Source of the DNA: Fibrobacter sp. UWB10
GTDB taxonomy: Bacteria; Fibrobacterota; Fibrobacteria; Fibrobacterales; Fibrobacteraceae
DNA length: 64,000 nt
Direction: 5' to 3'
NCBI RefSeq assembly: GCF_900182935.1
Contig: NZ_FXUE01000003.1
Coordinates: 62,001 to 126,000 of the forward strand
The position numbers and the translations under genes are program-made. The notes below the pieces were generated by a model. The model was not told where the DNA came from and made no database searches. It saw nothing but the letters and a program-made list of their open reading frames with translations. Of the stretch, positions 35,310 to 49,648 are shown one piece after another (position 1 is the stretch's first letter; each line of letters opens with the position of its first letter).

Positions 35310-35328
35310 CTATGCCTAGAAAGCATAG
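35310..35328. promoter_or_regulatory. Second LysR-type T-N11-A dyad
   Basis: CTATGC-CTAGAAA-GCATAG has perfect six-base arms and T-N11-A spacing, and resembles the first dyad. It lies 110 bases before the flavoprotein gene. Confidence 0.45.
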
Positions 35329-35346
35329 CAAATGATAGTAAATAAG

Positions 35347-35369
35347 TATTTGCTATTGCATGGCAAATA
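35347..35369. promoter_or_regulatory. TATTTGC-N9-GCAAATA dyad
   Basis: Seven-base perfect arms lie about 70 bases before the first gene of the redox cluster. This is a candidate operator. Confidence 0.4.
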
Positions 35370-35389
35370 AGTTATATTATGAGTGTAAA

Positions 35390-35418
35390 GGAAGATGCCC
35401 GCCTTCGCGGGCATGACA
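35390..35418 (+). repeat. REP-like hairpin element, copy 2
   Basis: ATGCCCGC-CTTC-GCGGGCAT with flanks GGAAG and GACA. It abuts the ribosome binding site region of the flavoprotein gene. Confidence 0.7.
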
Positions 35419-35437
35419 ATCCCGAAGGAAGATTATT

Positions 35438-35977
35438 ATGAAAAACGTTCTAGTGATTTCGAGCAGTTTGCGTACCAAGAGCAATTCCGAGGCCATGGCA
35501 CAGGAATTTGCGAAGGGTGCCGCCGAGGCGGGCAACAAGGTGGAAGTCATTTCGCTGCGGGGCAAGAAGATTGCTTTCTGCACGGGTTGCCTTGCCTGCC
35601 AGAAGAAGGGCAAGTGCGTCATCAATGACGATGCAAACGCTATCGCTACGAAGATGAAGAAGGCCGAAGTCATTGTGTTCGCGACGCCGATTTACTATTA
35701 CGAAATGAGCGGTCAGCTCAAGACGATGCTCGATCGCGCAAATTCCCTTTATGTAAGTGATTACAAGTTCCGCGAGATTTACCTGCTTACATCCGCTGCC
35801 GATACTGACAAGAAGGCGATGAACATCGCGAAGCGCGGCATCAGCGGTTGGATAGCCTGTTTTGACGGCGTGAAGTTCAAGGGCGGTATCTGCGCTACCG
35901 GTGCCGAGAATCCCGGCGATGTCAAGGAACGCACTACACTTTTGAAGAAAGTGTACGCAATGGGAAGTAAAGTTTAG
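35438..35977 (+). CDS. NADPH-dependent FMN reductase / iron-sulfur flavoprotein
   Basis: This 179-residue flavodoxin-fold protein starts NVLVISSSLRTKSNSEAMA, the FMN phosphate loop. The Cys-rich stretch FCTGCLACQKKGKC at about residue 47 matches iron-sulfur flavoproteins, where a compact Cys motif holds a cluster. VFATPIYYYEMSGQLKTMLDR is the usual FMN-binding PIYY motif. It is expected to be a cytoplasmic NAD(P)H oxidoreductase acting on quinones or similar electrophiles. It is first in a + strand cluster facing lysR and is probably its main target. Confidence 0.85.
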   Translation: MKNVLVISSSLRTKSNSEAMAQEFAKGAAEAGNKVEVISLRGKKIAFCTGCLACQKKGKCVINDDANAIATKMKKAEVIVFATPIYYYEMSGQLKTMLDRANSLYVSDYKFREIYLLTSAADTDKKAMNIAKRGISGWIACFDGVKFKGGICATGAENPGDVKERTTLLKKVYAMGSKV

Positions 35978-35993
35978 TCAAACGAGCATTTTT

Positions 35994-36482
35994 ATGAAAT
36001 ACCTGTTGACCATAATTGTCCTTCTGTTTGCGGCCTGTTCCAGCGATGCAGCGTCTAGCCCGACACAAGCCGATTCGAAAACTACATCTGCGCAAGTGGA
36101 AAAAATTCCAGCAACAACGGAAACCTCGATGAAACTCAAAATTCGCGTGAACGACACGACTTTTACCGCGACGCTTACAGAAAATTCTTCGGCGCAGGCG
36201 TTCGCAGAATTCCTTACGCAGGGCGACTTGACGCTTGATATGCATGATTACGGCAACTTTGAGAAGGTGGCGGATTTACCGCAAAGTTTCCCGCGCAACG
36301 ATACGCAAATCGACACCGATGCCGGCGACATTATCTTGTATCAAGGGAAATCCATAACCATATATTACGACAAGAATTTCTGGAACTTTACACGGCTTGG
36401 TAAAATTGACAACGTAAACAAGACTCGCTTAAAGCAGATTCTTGGTGACGGCAATGCAACTGTAACTTTTTCAATAAAATAA
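35994..36482 (+). CDS. Cyclophilin-like fold lipoprotein
   Basis: This 162-residue lipoprotein has signal MKYLLTIIVLLFAAC (lipobox AAC). The mature part reads MKLKIRVNDTTFTATLTENSSAQAFAEFL, then LTLDMHDYGNFEKVADLP and DAGDIILYQGKSITIYYDKN, which are hallmarks of the cyclophilin-like domain family that occurs beside flavoproteins in many anaerobes. No peptidyl-prolyl isomerase activity has been shown for this family. Its membrane anchor suggests it faces the periplasm. It lies 16 bases after the flavoprotein gene. Confidence 0.8.
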   Translation: MKYLLTIIVLLFAACSSDAASSPTQADSKTTSAQVEKIPATTETSMKLKIRVNDTTFTATLTENSSAQAFAEFLTQGDLTLDMHDYGNFEKVADLPQSFPRNDTQIDTDAGDIILYQGKSITIYYDKNFWNFTRLGKIDNVNKTRLKQILGDGNATVTFSIK

Positions 36483-36500
36483 AAACACAAGGAGAAAAAC

Positions 36501-37700
36501 ATGAAATCCAAATTCTTAAAAGCGGCGTTTGCCGTGGTTTCCGCCTGCGCCCTGATGGCGTGCTGCCCCGAAAAAGAAAACAATGCTGCGCAGGGAGCTG
36601 CAACGCCGGCCGCGCAGCCCACAACTGAAACTGCTCAACCTGCACCGGAGAAAGATATGAATAAGCTTAACCTCACCGCCGAATGGGACAAGGTTTTCCC
36701 CAAGAGCGACAAGGTCGAACATTCCAAGGTCACTTTCAAGAACCATTTTGGCATTGAACTCGCCGCCGATATGTTCGTGCCCAAGGACACGAGCCTCAAG
36801 GTGAACGGCAAGTTCCCCGCAATCGCGGTCTCTGGCCCGTTCGGTGCCATCAAGGAACAATCCTCTGGGCTTTACGCGCAGCACATGGCTGAACGCGGAT
36901 TCTTGACCGTCGCTTTCGACCCGTCGTTCACCGGCGAATCGGGCGGCGAGCCGCGCTACATGAACAGCCCGGACATCAATACCGAAGATTTCATGGCATC
37001 CGTAGATTTCCTTTCGACCCGCGACGACGTTGATCCGGAACGCATCGGCATCATCGGCATTTGCGGCTGGGGCGGCATGGCAATCAATGCCGCCGGAATC
37101 GATACTCGCGTCAAGGCGACCGTCGCTTCAACCATGTACGACATGAGCCGCGTCACCGCCAACGGTTACTTTGAATCTGCCAATAACGCTAAGGCTCGTA
37201 ACGAAATGCGCAAGGCTTTGATGGCGCAACGCACCAAGGAATTCAAGGAAGGCAAATACGAACTCGCTGGCGGTGTGGTAGACCCGCTCCCGGCTGACGC
37301 CCCCTTCTTTGTGAAGGATTACTACGACTACTACAAGACACCTCGTGGCTATCACAAGCGTTCGCTTAACAGCAATACTGGTTGGATAAAGTCTGCTGCA
37401 ACTTCTCTGTTGAATACAAAGTTGCTCGCTTATGCCAACGAAATCGAAAGTGCCGTGCTCGTGATTCATGGCGAAAAAGCCCACAGCCGCTACTTCAGCG
37501 AAGGTGCTTTCGAAAAGATGACCGGCAAGAAGGTCAAGGTCCCCGCAAAGCTTGACCCTGCGAAGAACTGGAGCCTGACCGTCGGCAACAAGGAACTCCT
37601 GATCCTCCCGGGCGCAGTCCACACCGACCTCTACGACGATGTGAACGGCAGGATTCCTTACGACAAAATGGAAGAATTCTTCAAGGCAAATTTGAAGTAG
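36501..37700 (+). CDS. Alpha/beta-hydrolase-fold lipoprotein with Cys-type nucleophile elbow
   Basis: This 399-residue lipoprotein has lipobox LMAC after about 20 residues and a Pro/Ala-rich linker to residue 50. The hydrolase core (YcjY/DUF1100-like) includes FPAIAVSGPFGAIKEQ, AFDPSFTGESGGEPR, and the elbow IGICGWGGMAINAAG with Cys at about 188 where Ser is usual, as in dienelactone hydrolase (GxCxGG). A late His is present in PGAVHTDLYDD. The substrate is unknown. It is the third gene of the LysR-linked cluster, with a clear AAGGAGAA ribosome binding site. Confidence 0.8.
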   Translation: MKSKFLKAAFAVVSACALMACCPEKENNAAQGAATPAAQPTTETAQPAPEKDMNKLNLTAEWDKVFPKSDKVEHSKVTFKNHFGIELAADMFVPKDTSLKVNGKFPAIAVSGPFGAIKEQSSGLYAQHMAERGFLTVAFDPSFTGESGGEPRYMNSPDINTEDFMASVDFLSTRDDVDPERIGIIGICGWGGMAINAAGIDTRVKATVASTMYDMSRVTANGYFESANNAKARNEMRKALMAQRTKEFKEGKYELAGGVVDPLPADAPFFVKDYYDYYKTPRGYHKRSLNSNTGWIKSAATSLLNTKLLAYANEIESAVLVIHGEKAHSRYFSEGAFEKMTGKKVKVPAKLDPAKNWSLTVGNKELLILPGAVHTDLYDDVNGRIPYDKMEEFFKANLK

Positions 37701-37708
37701 GATGCGGC

Positions 37709-38944
37709 ATGAAAAAAGGAATAATTATGGGAATTCTTGGATTGGGCGCGATGCTTGCCGCATGCGATTGTTGCAAGGGCGAATCGAAGGCGTTCTCGCA
37801 AGATGCCGAAATGCGTGCCGTTATGGACAACTTCATCGAAAGTGAGGTCCCGGGCAAGACTCCGCTAGTCAAAATGCGTGAAGTGGAACTCATCCGCATC
37901 GTGTCGCTTACGGTGCAGCAGTCGGGAACGCTCCTTGCCGAAGAAGTCGCGACGGCACTTGCCAAGGGGGTTTCGCCCGAGGAAATCCTGGAAGCGGTTT
38001 ACCAGTGTGCTCCGTATTCGGGGTTCCCGCGTGTTGCCGATGCGGTGGAAATTGTCCGTGGCGTATTCAAGGCGAAGAACGTGAAGGTGGACGAATACAG
38101 AGCAACGGTGACGGCGCAGTCCCGCCTGGAGGCGGGTGCAGATGCGCAGGGGACGCTGTTTGGCCAGACTTTCCGCGACATGGCGAAAAACGGAAAGGAC
38201 GGGATGCCGACTATCAATTACTTCTTGGCGAGCAACTGCTTTGGCGATTACTATACCCGCAAGGGGCTTGACCTTGAAACTCGTGAACTCTTGACGATGG
38301 TGATGCTCGTGAACTTGGGAACAGAACCGCAGCTCAAGGCGCATATCGGTGCGAACCTCAAGATTCGCACGGCCGAATACGTGGAACAGGCGATTTATAC
38401 CTGTTTGCCCTATTGCGGATACCCGCGTACTCTGAATGCGCTACGCCTTTTGAAGGAGGCTGCGGCTGAAGGTAGTGTAAAGGTCTTGGCTGTTGAATCT
38501 GCAAAAGACAACATCGTTAGCGATTCGGTGGAATTTGCAAAGCAGAATAAGTTCGGGATTGGTGTACCCAATGTGAATTACGCCAAATACTTTATCGGAA
38601 ATTCATATTTGAATTCTGTTACGGATGCCAAGTCAGGGTTCCCGATGAACAATGTCACGTTTGAACCGGGTTGCCGCAACAACTGGCATATCCATCATGC
38701 AAAAAAGGGTGGTGGTCAGGTGCTGATTGTAACGGCAGGGAGTGGCTGGTATCAAATTGAGGGACAGGCTCCCGTAAGCCTGAATCCGGGTGATGCCGTA
38801 GTGATCCCTGCGAATGTCAAGCACTGGCACGGCGCAAAGAAAAACTCCTGGTTTAGCCATATCGCGTTCGAAGCCCCCGGCGAAGGCACCAGCAATGAAT
38901 GGCTTGAACCTGTAAGCGACGAAGATTATAGTAAACTACAATAG
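37709..38944 (+). CDS. Double carboxymuconolactone-decarboxylase-like plus cupin lipoprotein
   Basis: This 411-residue lipoprotein has signal MKKGIIMGILGLGAMLAAC (lipobox AAC). Two carboxymuconolactone-decarboxylase-like (AhpD-fold) domains follow: EVELIRIVSLTVQQSG with YQCAPYSGFPR, and LETRELLTMVMLVNLG with YTCLPYCGYPR. A C-terminal cupin domain (FEPGCRNNWHIHHAKKGGGQ, SLNPGDAVVIPANVKHWHGA) has the His-rich metal site. The AhpD redox motif CxxC is only partial: the second repeat has CLPYC. The CMD-CMD-cupin order is known in cytoplasmic proteins; the lipid anchor is unusual. Its role is inferred to be thiol or peroxide chemistry. Confidence 0.85.
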   Translation: MKKGIIMGILGLGAMLAACDCCKGESKAFSQDAEMRAVMDNFIESEVPGKTPLVKMREVELIRIVSLTVQQSGTLLAEEVATALAKGVSPEEILEAVYQCAPYSGFPRVADAVEIVRGVFKAKNVKVDEYRATVTAQSRLEAGADAQGTLFGQTFRDMAKNGKDGMPTINYFLASNCFGDYYTRKGLDLETRELLTMVMLVNLGTEPQLKAHIGANLKIRTAEYVEQAIYTCLPYCGYPRTLNALRLLKEAAAEGSVKVLAVESAKDNIVSDSVEFAKQNKFGIGVPNVNYAKYFIGNSYLNSVTDAKSGFPMNNVTFEPGCRNNWHIHHAKKGGGQVLIVTAGSGWYQIEGQAPVSLNPGDAVVIPANVKHWHGAKKNSWFSHIAFEAPGEGTSNEWLEPVSDEDYSKLQ

Positions 38945-38968
38945 TAACCTTCACCGCGAGCAACCATT

Positions 38969-39529
38969 ATGAAACGCACAATCCTCATCCTCTTAACTTT
39001 CCTCATTGGAGTCACTATGGCTACCGAAAAGAAAATCTTGGTCGCGTATTATTCGCGCGCAGACGAAAACTATGGTGTCGGAACAATCACCAAGGGCAAC
39101 ACCGAAATCATTGCCGAGATGATTGCGAAAAAGACGGGCGGCACGCTCTTGCACGTGGAACCCGCAAAGGGATACCCCAAGAAATACGACGACTGTATCA
39201 ATGTCGCGAAGAAGGAACTCACGCAGGATGCTCGCCCGGCGATTAAGCCCGTGAACGTGAATCCCGAGGACTTCGACGAAATCTACATCGGGTATCCGGT
39301 GTGGTGGGGCGAGATGCCGATGCCCATGTTCACCTTCCTCGAAAAGTACAATCTGAAGGGCAAGACGATTCACCCGTTCATGACGCACGAAGGCAGCGGT
39401 CTTTCGGGAGTCGCCAAGCTCAAGAAGGTGACCGGCGCGAACGTGACTGCGGGCCTCGCCATCTACGGGCATGTCGCACAGAATGAACGCGAAAAAGCGC
39501 AGAAGGAAGTGGACAAGTGGGTAAAATAG
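38969..39529 (+). CDS. Flavodoxin with N-terminal hydrophobic export-like segment
   Basis: This 186-residue protein has a flavodoxin domain: KKILVAYYSRADENYG opening the FMN phosphate loop, IYIGYPVWWGEMPMPMFTFLE and PFMTHEGSGLSG. The first 17 residues (MKRTILILLTFLIGVTM) form a hydrophobic signal-like segment absent from ordinary flavodoxins. A start at the second Met (39017) would remove it. It lies directly before and overlaps a DUF4405 membrane gene. It probably carries electrons, with partner unknown. Confidence 0.75.
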   Translation: MKRTILILLTFLIGVTMATEKKILVAYYSRADENYGVGTITKGNTEIIAEMIAKKTGGTLLHVEPAKGYPKKYDDCINVAKKELTQDARPAIKPVNVNPEDFDEIYIGYPVWWGEMPMPMFTFLEKYNLKGKTIHPFMTHEGSGLSGVAKLKKVTGANVTAGLAIYGHVAQNEREKAQKEVDKWVK

Positions 39530-40161
39530 CCCGCCGTACATTAGATATCGCAATGGCCGTGCTCACCCTCGTTTTGATGGGTGGGAACGGTCTTTTTTAT
39601 AATGCTTTCGGCGAAGTGCTGGATAGTGGACTAGTTCACGAAATCTTGGGCGTTGTCTTGTTTATCCTATGGGCGGTTCACATTGTTTGGAATCGCGCGT
39701 GGATTAAGGGAATGCTCAAGGGAAAGTACAACGCTTTGCGAATCGTGCGGACGGTCATTAACGCAGGCGTTATCGTGTGCGTCTTGTTCTTGATGATTAG
39801 CGGCGTGATGCTTTCGAACCATGTATTCTCTTGGCTCGGCATTGAAAGTGGAGCAAGTTTTGCTCGTAACGCCCACATGCTTGCGAGTCACTGGTACCTT
39901 ATTTTTGTATCGCTCCATATCGGGCTGCACTTGTCGCTGTTTATCCGTGGAAAGATCGCAACGGGCATAACATTCGCGCTCGCTGCTTACGGAATATATG
40001 CATTTGCGGCCCGCGGCCTCTGGAAATACCTTACACTCCAGCAACCATTCTTCTTCCTGAATCTGGAACGCGGCTATTTGCTGTTCGCGCTAGACTACAT
40101 CGCCATCATGGCGCTGTTCGCAAGCCTAATGGCTGTTACGACGCGTCTATGTCGGCGTTAA
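39517..40161 (+). CDS. DUF4405 / cytochrome-b-like membrane protein
   Basis: This 214-residue protein has five or so membrane helices. Histidines lie in helix positions (SGLVHEILGVVLFILWAVHIVW and HMLASHWYLIFVSLHIGLHLSLF), a four-His pattern typical of heme-binding DUF4405 or cytochrome b561-like proteins. It could pass electrons across the inner membrane to the preceding flavodoxin. The start is GTG at 39517, overlapping the flavodoxin stop by 13 bases; ATG at 39553 is an alternative. Its 3' end overlaps the convergent CDF gene by 26 bases. Confidence 0.75.
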   Translation: MGKIARRTLDIAMAVLTLVLMGGNGLFYNAFGEVLDSGLVHEILGVVLFILWAVHIVWNRAWIKGMLKGKYNALRIVRTVINAGVIVCVLFLMISGVMLSNHVFSWLGIESGASFARNAHMLASHWYLIFVSLHIGLHLSLFIRGKIATGITFALAAYGIYAFAARGLWKYLTLQQPFFFLNLERGYLLFALDYIAIMALFASLMAVTTRLCRR

Positions 40162-41248
40162 TATGCAGGTCGTAGTCGGGGTAGGCTTCGCCGATTTCCT
40201 TGTAAAGGATGTCGAGGCCTTCTTGCGGCTTGATTTCGAAATTCATGACTACGTCGAAACGGATTGCTTTTTCTTCGAAGTTTACGTAAAATCCGTGGAG
40301 CTGCAAAGCCCATTCATGTGCTTTTACCAGCTTCAAAACGTTACTGCGGATCTTGGCGGATTCATCGTTCTTTGTGTTGTAGGAATAGACGCCCACGCCT
40401 GTCAGAAGTACGCCGGTTTCCTTGTGCACGCGAGCCTGCACCCTGCGGGTGAGTTCGTCGAGTTCTTCGACTGTCATGGTGTCGGGAAGTTCCAGGTGCA
40501 CGGAACCGAGGAACTTGTCTGGGCCGTAATTGTTGAGGATGACATCGTAGGCACCGTGGACTTGCGGTTCTTCGGTGAGCAACGCCTTGATTTTCTTGAC
40601 CAGGTCGCCGTCGGCGCGCTTGCCTAGAATGTCGTCCAGGGTTTCGATCAGCATTCCCATGCCCGACTTGATGATGAATCCTGAAATTACGAGGCCCACG
40701 TAGGCTTCAAGCGAAATTCCCGTGAGAATGAAGACGATGGCCGATGCCAGCACCGAAAGGGAGAGGATGGCGTCGAACAGTGCGTCTGCACCCGACGCCA
40801 CAAGCGCTCCCGAATTCACGCGCTCGCCCTGGCGCTTCACGAATTTCCCGAGCACGAGTTTTACCACCACCGCCGAGGCGATAATCACCAACGAAGCCGT
40901 GGAGTAGTCCGCTGTTTCGGGGTGGATAATCTTCTTGACGGATTCTACTGCCGAGGTGCCGCCGGCGTAAAGCACGATTGCCGCGACCACCATTGCACTC
41001 AGGTATTCGATTCGCCCGTAACCCAGCGGGTGCTTCTTGTCGGGCAACTTGTTCGAAAGCTTGGCTCCCACAATTGTGATGACCGAAGACAGCGCGTCGG
41101 AAAGGTTGTTCACCGCATCAAGAGTCACGGCGATGGAGTTTGTGGCAAAGCCGACGAATGCCTTGAATGCCGACAGCACGATATTTGCAGCGATGCCGAT
41201 GATGCTTGTCCGGACAATGACCTTTTGACGGTTTTCTGCTTCGTTCAT
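40136..41248 (-). CDS. Cation diffusion facilitator (CDF) transporter
   Basis: This 370-residue CDF protein has six membrane helices. The metal site motif is in SIAVTLDAVNNLSDALSS (usually SxALxxDxxHxxxD, here Asn replaces His) and HPLGYGRIEYLSAM follows. A cytoplasmic C-terminal domain with a second regulatory metal-binding fold spans the last 170 residues, longer than usual. CDF proteins export Zn, Mn, Co or Fe in exchange for protons; the Asn at the His position suggests Mn or Fe over Zn. It is convergent to the redox cluster and 10 bases downstream of the FMN-reductase-like gene. Confidence 0.9.
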   Translation of the reverse strand: MNEAENRQKVIVRTSIIGIAANIVLSAFKAFVGFATNSIAVTLDAVNNLSDALSSVITIVGAKLSNKLPDKKHPLGYGRIEYLSAMVVAAIVLYAGGTSAVESVKKIIHPETADYSTASLVIIASAVVVKLVLGKFVKRQGERVNSGALVASGADALFDAILSLSVLASAIVFILTGISLEAYVGLVISGFIIKSGMGMLIETLDDILGKRADGDLVKKIKALLTEEPQVHGAYDVILNNYGPDKFLGSVHLELPDTMTVEELDELTRRVQARVHKETGVLLTGVGVYSYNTKNDESAKIRSNVLKLVKAHEWALQLHGFYVNFEEKAIRFDVVMNFEIKPQEGLDILYKEIGEAYPDYDLHINADIDAS

Positions 41249-41258
41249 GTGAAAACTC

Positions 41259-41840
41259 TTAGCGGATGAAGTTCGTATAAATTTTCTTTTCGGCAACAGG
41301 CTGCGCAATGCCCGCCTGCTTGCCCGCTTCGATGCTCTTGAGGAGCCAAGCCATGTTGCGGCCGAGTTCGCGCATAATCTGTACGCCTTCTTCGTCCTTG
41401 AGTACGTCTTCGGGACTGGAGCCGTGGACCATGTTCCAGTAGCGCGAGGTCACCAAGGGCTGCTGCGCGTAGGTGGGGTACTTGTTCAGTGCGTCGAGGG
41501 TGGCGCTGGTGCCTGCGCGGCGTGCCGATGCGACTGTGGCGGCGGGCTTGAAAAGCAGTTCCGCTTCGGCGAGGCCGTAGAGCCTGTCGAGGAACATCAG
41601 CATTTCGCCACTGGGTGAGGCGTAGTAAACAGGAGAGCCGTAGACCACCGCGTCGGCGGACTTCAGAATTTCTTTGGCTTCGTGGACAACAGCTTCCGTT
41701 TCGCCCTTGAGCACGCGGCCCCCGACAAAGAAGATCTCGGTTTCGATGCCTGCGGCGTTGAGTTCGCTCGCGACAATGTTCAGTGCGGTGTAGGTGCAGC
41801 CCTTTTCGCGACGGCTGCCGTTGAACAAGACGACTTTCAT
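41259..41840 (-). CDS. NAD(P)H-dependent FMN reductase family protein
   Basis: This 193-residue flavodoxin-fold protein starts MKVVLFNGSRREKGCTYTAL (FMN phosphate loop) and has VVYGSPVYYASPSGEMLMFLDRLYGLA, the usual flavin face motif. It lacks the four-Cys cluster motif of the 35438 protein. It is likely a cytoplasmic quinone or chromate-type reductase. It starts the transcript that continues into the CDF gene. It is close in type to the flavoprotein at the other end of the redox cluster. Confidence 0.85.
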   Translation of the reverse strand: MKVVLFNGSRREKGCTYTALNIVASELNAAGIETEIFFVGGRVLKGETEAVVHEAKEILKSADAVVYGSPVYYASPSGEMLMFLDRLYGLAEAELLFKPAATVASARRAGTSATLDALNKYPTYAQQPLVTSRYWNMVHGSSPEDVLKDEEGVQIMRELGRNMAWLLKSIEAGKQAGIAQPVAEKKIYTNFIR

Positions 41841-41987
41841 GATAAACTCCGGTGAGCTTGATTTTTATACCTGTTGAAAGATACAACATTCTATTGTCAT
41901 TTTATCAAAGCTAATTCGATTTTAGCCGTAAATAAAGTGAATTTTTCAACATATTTTATAGTAAGTAAAGTTCAATTGGGAGGTTTT

Positions 41988-43481
41988 ATGACGGTTTCAA
42001 TAAAGGGATTTTCTCTTTTTGCGGGGTCCATCGCATTTTGGGGTACTCTTGCTAGTGCTGCAACGATAAACGTTGACATGGACAAAGAATACCAGCGTAT
42101 CAGTGGCTTTGGAGCCGCTTCGGCATGGGCTGGCTCTATCACCGACAAGAACGCAGCCTTCCTTTGGGACTCTACCAGTGGCGCAGGGCTTACGCTGCAC
42201 CGTATCCGCATCGCCCCGGACGGCACTACCTCCGAAACAAGTATCGCAAAAAAGGCGAGTGAATACGGCGTCAAGGTCTGGGCAGCCCCATGGACATCCA
42301 AATACACCGTAAATTACGACGGTGACAAAAAGCATTTGGATTTCAATCACGCCCAAGACTGGGCCAACACCATCTTGAAGTTTACGCAAGATATGCGAAA
42401 TGCTGGTGTTAACTTATATGCAATTTCGTCGCAGAACGAACCCGACGGCACTGGCGATAACCACTATGAACCCGATGAATTGGCGCGTTGGGTCGGCGAC
42501 TACCTCGGCCCCACCCTTGATACCACGGGCATCAAAATTATTGGTACCGAAGCCATCAACTGGTACGGATTTCCCAATTACAAAAAAGCTTTCTTCAATT
42601 ATCCCGCTGCCCTGAAATACACGGACATTTTTGGAACGCACGAATACGGTGGAGATCCGGCCGCATACCCTGAAATTCACGAAGCCGGTAAAGAATTCTG
42701 GGAAACCGAAGTCTATGATCTTGGAAGTAACAAGGAAGACGTGGGCATGGGAAGTGCTCTCCGCGTTGCAGGTGTAATCCATGACGCCCTGACTATTGCG
42801 AACATGAACGCCTGGCATTTCTGGTGGATTTATTCCTGCAGTGAAGCCAGTTGTGGCAACGGAGCCCTCTGGCCGCAAGGACAAGGCAACCCCGACAACG
42901 TGGAGCCCACCAAGCGACTTTGGGTTATGGGGAACTTCAGCCGTTTCGCCCGCCCCGGCTCCTGGAGAATTGATGCCACAAAGAATCCCGAAAGAGATGT
43001 AAAAGTCACCGCCTACCGCGACTCCCTCAAGACGAAAATTGCAGTCGTCATTCTCAATTCCAAGAATGAGGAATTCAAGGCGGACTTTGACTTCGGAAAC
43101 ACGAAAATTGGAAGTTTCAAGCCCTACGTTACCGACGACAACAATAACCTCAAGGAAGGTGACGAAGTTCAGGTTGACGATACAAAGTGCAGTTACAGCG
43201 TTCCGGCCCGCAGTGCAACGACAGTCGAATTCATTCTGTGGCAGGAACCAAAGGTGGAACCGCCCGCAGATTCTACAGAGGCTATCGCCTTCGGATTTTC
43301 TGCCCCCCAAAGCCTCCAAAGCACATATAAGGTGTTTAGCCCGCTTGGAGCGTTTGTTGGCGAATTCCAGGTCGAATGTTTCGGTGAACTCCGCAACGCC
43401 ATGACAAACGCTGGCTTAAGCTTCGGCGTGTACATGGTCAAACGTGGCAATACCAAAACGCAACATATGGTTTTGAAATAG
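41988..43481 (+). CDS. Secreted GH30 glucuronoxylanase
   Basis: This 497-residue enzyme has a signal peptide (MTVSIKGFSLFAGSIAFW, cut near ASA) and a GH30 subfamily 8-type catalytic domain: QRISGFGAASAWAGSI, LHRIRIAPDG, acid/base Glu151 in SSQNEPDG and nucleophile near Glu241 in WETEVYDLG. Such enzymes cut xylan next to methylglucuronic acid. The C-terminus is a beta-sandwich and then a tail (YKVFSPLGAFVGEF, FGVYMVKRGN) like T9SS-type sorting domains. The ATG at 41988 follows GGGAGG; upstream codons in the longer frame lack a signal. This fits cell-surface hemicellulose degradation. Confidence 0.93.
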   Translation: MTVSIKGFSLFAGSIAFWGTLASAATINVDMDKEYQRISGFGAASAWAGSITDKNAAFLWDSTSGAGLTLHRIRIAPDGTTSETSIAKKASEYGVKVWAAPWTSKYTVNYDGDKKHLDFNHAQDWANTILKFTQDMRNAGVNLYAISSQNEPDGTGDNHYEPDELARWVGDYLGPTLDTTGIKIIGTEAINWYGFPNYKKAFFNYPAALKYTDIFGTHEYGGDPAAYPEIHEAGKEFWETEVYDLGSNKEDVGMGSALRVAGVIHDALTIANMNAWHFWWIYSCSEASCGNGALWPQGQGNPDNVEPTKRLWVMGNFSRFARPGSWRIDATKNPERDVKVTAYRDSLKTKIAVVILNSKNEEFKADFDFGNTKIGSFKPYVTDDNNNLKEGDEVQVDDTKCSYSVPARSATTVEFILWQEPKVEPPADSTEAIAFGFSAPQSLQSTYKVFSPLGAFVGEFQVECFGELRNAMTNAGLSFGVYMVKRGNTKTQHMVLK

Positions 43482-43511
43482 CCCAATTCAAGATATAGGG
43501 TTAGTTAAAGT

Positions 43512-43545
43512 AAAAAACGCAGGCTCGATTGAGTCTGCGCTTTTG
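43512..43545. terminator. Bidirectional rho-independent terminator
   Basis: CGCAGGCTC/GAGTCTGCG around GATT with A- and T-runs on both sides. It ends the GH30 gene and carB. Confidence 0.85.
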
Positions 43546-43562
43546 GTATTAAAGGGCGTGGT

Positions 43563-49644
<6,082 letters not shown>

Positions 49645-49648
<4 letters not shown>

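Larger units (their letters stand above)
34847..35437. other. Regulatory intergenic region of 591 bases
   Basis: It lies between divergent lysR and the flavoprotein cluster. It contains a hairpin element (34862-34896), two T-N11-A dyads, a GC-rich inverted repeat GGGGGAAGCATCCCCC near 34961, a TATTTGC-N9-GCAAATA dyad at 35347-35369 and a REP-like element at its right end. Two overlapping open frames on the minus strand (35011-35262 and 35135-35326) have no recognisable similarity and no clear ribosome binding site; they may be a decayed gene. Confidence 0.5.

Noticed and set aside
35011-35326. Two overlapping minus-strand frames in the lysR intergenic region
   Set aside because: Both lack ribosome binding sites and recognisable similarity. 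A decayed gene is possible but cannot be supported, so no CDS was called.
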